DNA of 7,617 nucleotides from DASYAN01 sp036501345 (GTDB taxonomy: Bacteria; Chloroflexota; Ktedonobacteria; Ktedonobacterales; Ktedonobacteraceae), in NCBI GenBank assembly GCA_036501345.1, contig DASYAN010000146.1, positions 1 to 7,617 on the forward strand, read 5' to 3'. Both the position numbers and the translations under genes were made by a program. The notes under the pieces were generated by a model. It was not told the DNA's origin and did no database searches. It was given only the letters and a program-made list of their open reading frames with translations. This document shows, one piece after another, positions 5,485 to 7,617 of this stretch (positions are counted from its first letter, which is position 1; each line of letters begins with the position of its first letter).

Positions 5485-7422
5485 ATGCTATTGCTCGCAG
5501 GCAACTATCACCTGCAACATCATATCGGACAAGGTGCTTTCGCCGACGTCTATCTAGGAAAACGTATCCATTTAAACACAGAAGCTGCAATCAAAATTCT
5601 ACACGCGAAACTCTCGACCTTTGATAAACAGAACTTTCTACGAGAAGCCCAAATGATTGCCAAACTTGACCATCAGCATATTGTACGTGTGTTGGATTTC
5701 GATTTTCTGCCAGATAACACCCCTTGTTTGGCCATGGAATATGCTGCTCATGGATCACTCCGGCAACGTCATCCTTATGGTGAGCGCCTCACACCAACGG
5801 ATATTTTGCCCTATCTCTATCAATTGGCCGAGGCTGTGACCTACATACATAATAAAAAGATTGTTCACTGCGATATCAAACCAGAAAATATTCTTTTGGA
5901 TGCGCAGAACCGTGTGTTGCTAGCAGATTTTGGCATTGCAACGCTGGCACGCCAGGCAGGCCAGCATACCAGCGGTACACCTCCCTATATGGCTCCAGAG
6001 CAAATTCAAGGTCAACCTGAATCGGCTAGTGATCAGTACGCTCTTGCTATTGTGGTCTATGAATGGCTTTGTGGCAGGCGTCCATTTACAGGTCAGACTA
6101 ATGAAGAGATTAAAAATAAACATTCTCACACCTCACCACAGCCCTTGCGTCAGCTAGTGCCTACGCTTTCTTCAGAAATTGAATACGTGGTCTTGCAAGC
6201 ACTCGCCAAAAAGCCGAACGAACGTTTTCAAAATGTTAAGGAATTTGTGACAAAGTTTAAAGAGGCTGCACAGATATCCTCAACTTTCACCAGTCAACCA
6301 ACATCAGAGAACAGAACCTCTTTTCCTGGGCTTGGAGTCTTGTCAAGCTCTGCACTGGCCAGCACCATCTACTCAATACCAACGACCCAAGGGGGCAATG
6401 CCATCACGGTCACACAGCCAGTTGTACAGGAAAGAGCTACCTTAACAGCCACCGAGCTTGCTTGTCTGAGCCACCTAAAGCAGGGAGAGACACTTTATGA
6501 ACTGAATCTTGGACAGCGTTATGCCATACGAACGTTGGCCTGGTCTGCTGACAGCCAAACCTTGGCAGCAGGCTGCGACAATCACCGAATCTTTACTTGG
6601 GATGCATTGACAGGACAACGCAAGCAAGAGTATCTCCTCCATAACACCCAAATATGCTCTATTGCCTGGTCGCCCAATGGCCGCTTACTTGCATCTGCCT
6701 GTGCCAATCAAGTAGTCCATATCTGGAATCCAGATGAACAGGAACCACAACCCTTGGTGACTTTCCGTGGGCATATGAACCAGACTGCCAAATTAGGGCT
6801 GACCTGTGCATTGGCTTGGTCATCCAACAGCCAGTTTTTGGCCTCGGTGTGTAATGGCCATACAATCTGGGTCTGGAAAACAAAGGATGGGACACAGTTT
6901 TCTCAATGTGTCGGTCATACCGATGATATTAATGCGCTTTGCTGGTCGCCTGACGATAGACAAGTGGCCACAGCATCTGACGATGGCTCTATACGCCTCT
7001 GGGATAGCCGCACAGGCCAGCAATGTGCTATCTGGCAACATCATCGCCGTGAAGTCTATTCACTAGGCTGGTCGCATGATGGCACATTGCTGGCTTCGGG
7101 TGGAGAAAAGCAAACTATTTATCTGTGGAATCCGAGAGAGATAAATCAGCCATGCTATCAGAAGTATGATGATCATGCACGTTCGATCTATACGTTGAAT
7201 TGGTCTCCTAACAGTTTGTTACTGGCTACAGCCGGGCGAGATTCGATAGTCCATGTCTGGGAAGCCACCACTAGAATTCGTCGTCTGGCGTACCGTGGAC
7301 ATAACAATCCTCGATGGGAATCGAGCAGATCTGTATTAGCATTGGTTTGGTCACCTGATGGACAATATATCGCCTCCTCGGATGATGATGGCATCGTTCA
7401 GGTTTGGAAAGCAAGTGGTTAA
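5485..7422 (+). CDS. Eukaryotic-like Ser/Thr protein kinase with C-terminal seven-bladed WD40 propeller
   Basis: 645 residues. The kinase domain (about 8-262) has the glycine loop GQGAFADVY (15-23), AIK lysine K37, helix-C glutamate E54, catalytic HCDIKPEN (128-135; base D130, N135), DFG (148-150), APE (170-172) and the structural Asp D183. All catalytic residues are present, so it should phosphorylate Ser/Thr. HCD replaces the usual HRD, making it a non-RD kinase that may not need activation-loop phosphorylation; T162, S163 and T165 in the loop are still available. A Ser/Thr-rich linker (263-330) has no membrane segment, so the protein is probably cytoplasmic. Seven WD40 units follow, each with an (A/G/C/N/V)WS motif and a closing Trp at 372, 414, 464, 506, 548, 592 and 641: one complete propeller, a likely protein-binding platform. 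The gene has its own strong promoter, diverges from the membrane-protein pair, and is followed after 77 bp by another gene of kinase type. Confidence 0.96.
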   Translation: MLLLAGNYHLQHHIGQGAFADVYLGKRIHLNTEAAIKILHAKLSTFDKQNFLREAQMIAKLDHQHIVRVLDFDFLPDNTPCLAMEYAAHGSLRQRHPYGERLTPTDILPYLYQLAEAVTYIHNKKIVHCDIKPENILLDAQNRVLLADFGIATLARQAGQHTSGTPPYMAPEQIQGQPESASDQYALAIVVYEWLCGRRPFTGQTNEEIKNKHSHTSPQPLRQLVPTLSSEIEYVVLQALAKKPNERFQNVKEFVTKFKEAAQISSTFTSQPTSENRTSFPGLGVLSSSALASTIYSIPTTQGGNAITVTQPVVQERATLTATELACLSHLKQGETLYELNLGQRYAIRTLAWSADSQTLAAGCDNHRIFTWDALTGQRKQEYLLHNTQICSIAWSPNGRLLASACANQVVHIWNPDEQEPQPLVTFRGHMNQTAKLGLTCALAWSSNSQFLASVCNGHTIWVWKTKDGTQFSQCVGHTDDINALCWSPDDRQVATASDDGSIRLWDSRTGQQCAIWQHHRREVYSLGWSHDGTLLASGGEKQTIYLWNPREINQPCYQKYDDHARSIYTLNWSPNSLLLATAGRDSIVHVWEATTRIRRLAYRGHNNPRWESSRSVLALVWSPDGQYIASSDDDGIVQVWKASG

Positions 7423-7499
7423 TCTGTTTGCAGGAGAGCAGATAACTTATAAATGCTGTTGTATGAAAATCTAAATAGAACAAAGGAAATTTCAGAACT

Positions 7500-7617
7500 A
7501 TGGCTGATATCTACTGTGATAACTGTGGAGCAGCTAATCAACCTCAGAATACACGCTGTTGGTCTTGTCAGCGTCCGCTGGCAGCTGTAGTCCTCTGTCA
7601 GCGTTACCGAGTGCTAG
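7500..7617 (+). CDS. Zinc-ribbon protein, N-terminal part only; probably a second Ser/Thr kinase
   Basis: The first 39 codons of a gene cut by the window edge. It begins MADIYCDNCGAANQ and has two CxxC knuckles (C6/C9 and C20/C23), a small zinc-ribbon that in this bacterial group often precedes a kinase or FHA domain. The last visible residues, QRYRVL, match the usual first strand of a PknB-type kinase just before the glycine loop. The kinase assignment is therefore likely but rests on six residues. A modest ribosome site, AAAGGA (7482-7487), lies 12 bases before the ATG, slightly far. It is on the same strand as the WD40 kinase with a 77-bp gap and no clear terminator, so it may be co-transcribed. 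Confidence 0.75.
   Translation, partial: MADIYCDNCGAANQPQNTRCWSCQRPLAAVVLCQRYRVL

Overview
The window looks like accessory DNA from a filamentous, multicellular-type bacterium of the Chloroflexota, most likely Ktedonobacterales. This is an inference. It rests on a eukaryotic-like Ser/Thr kinase fused to a WD40 propeller, followed by the start of a second kinase-type gene with an N-terminal zinc ribbon, in mid-GC DNA carrying an IS1634-type element and a small TA-flanked MITE. No tRNA, rRNA or CRISPR array was seen.

Layout. Positions 1-144 hold no convincing gene. Positions 145-2408 look like one insertion sequence: an 11-bp inverted repeat at each end and a minus-strand DDE transposase of the IS1634/IS4 type. 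The transposase is broken by two opposite frameshifts (near 1557 and 845) that together restore the frame. An 85-bp MITE-like element with TA at both ends lies at 2512-2596, two bases past the stop of the next minus-strand gene. Positions 2599-5142 carry two co-oriented minus-strand genes. The upstream one (3256-5142) encodes a 628-residue two-TM protein with a very long coiled coil built partly from 11-residue repeats. The downstream one (2599-3168) encodes a 189-residue single-TM protein with a membrane Asp and a degenerate OmpA/MotB-like outer domain. A 342-bp divergent intergenic region (5143-5484) holds a near-consensus sigma-70 promoter and a perfect 12-bp palindrome. On the plus strand follow a 645-residue kinase with a seven-bladed WD40 propeller (5485-7422) and the first 39 codons of a zinc-ribbon protein that runs off the end (7500 onward).

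How the genes may work together. The minus-strand pair has the general architecture of stator/motor pairs (MotAB, ExbBD, and the ZorAB anti-phage pair): a membrane protein with a long cytoplasmic helical tail plus a single-TM partner with an Asp in the membrane segment and a wall-binding-like domain. The divergent kinase-propeller gene, sharing the same intergenic region, could sense or regulate this complex. The idea of an undescribed kinase-linked, ZorAB-like envelope motor or defence system is the most interesting reading of the window, but it is an inference from architecture and not from recognisable sequence identity. The mobile elements directly downstream of the pair are what one would expect in a defence-type accessory locus and may have separated it from further components.
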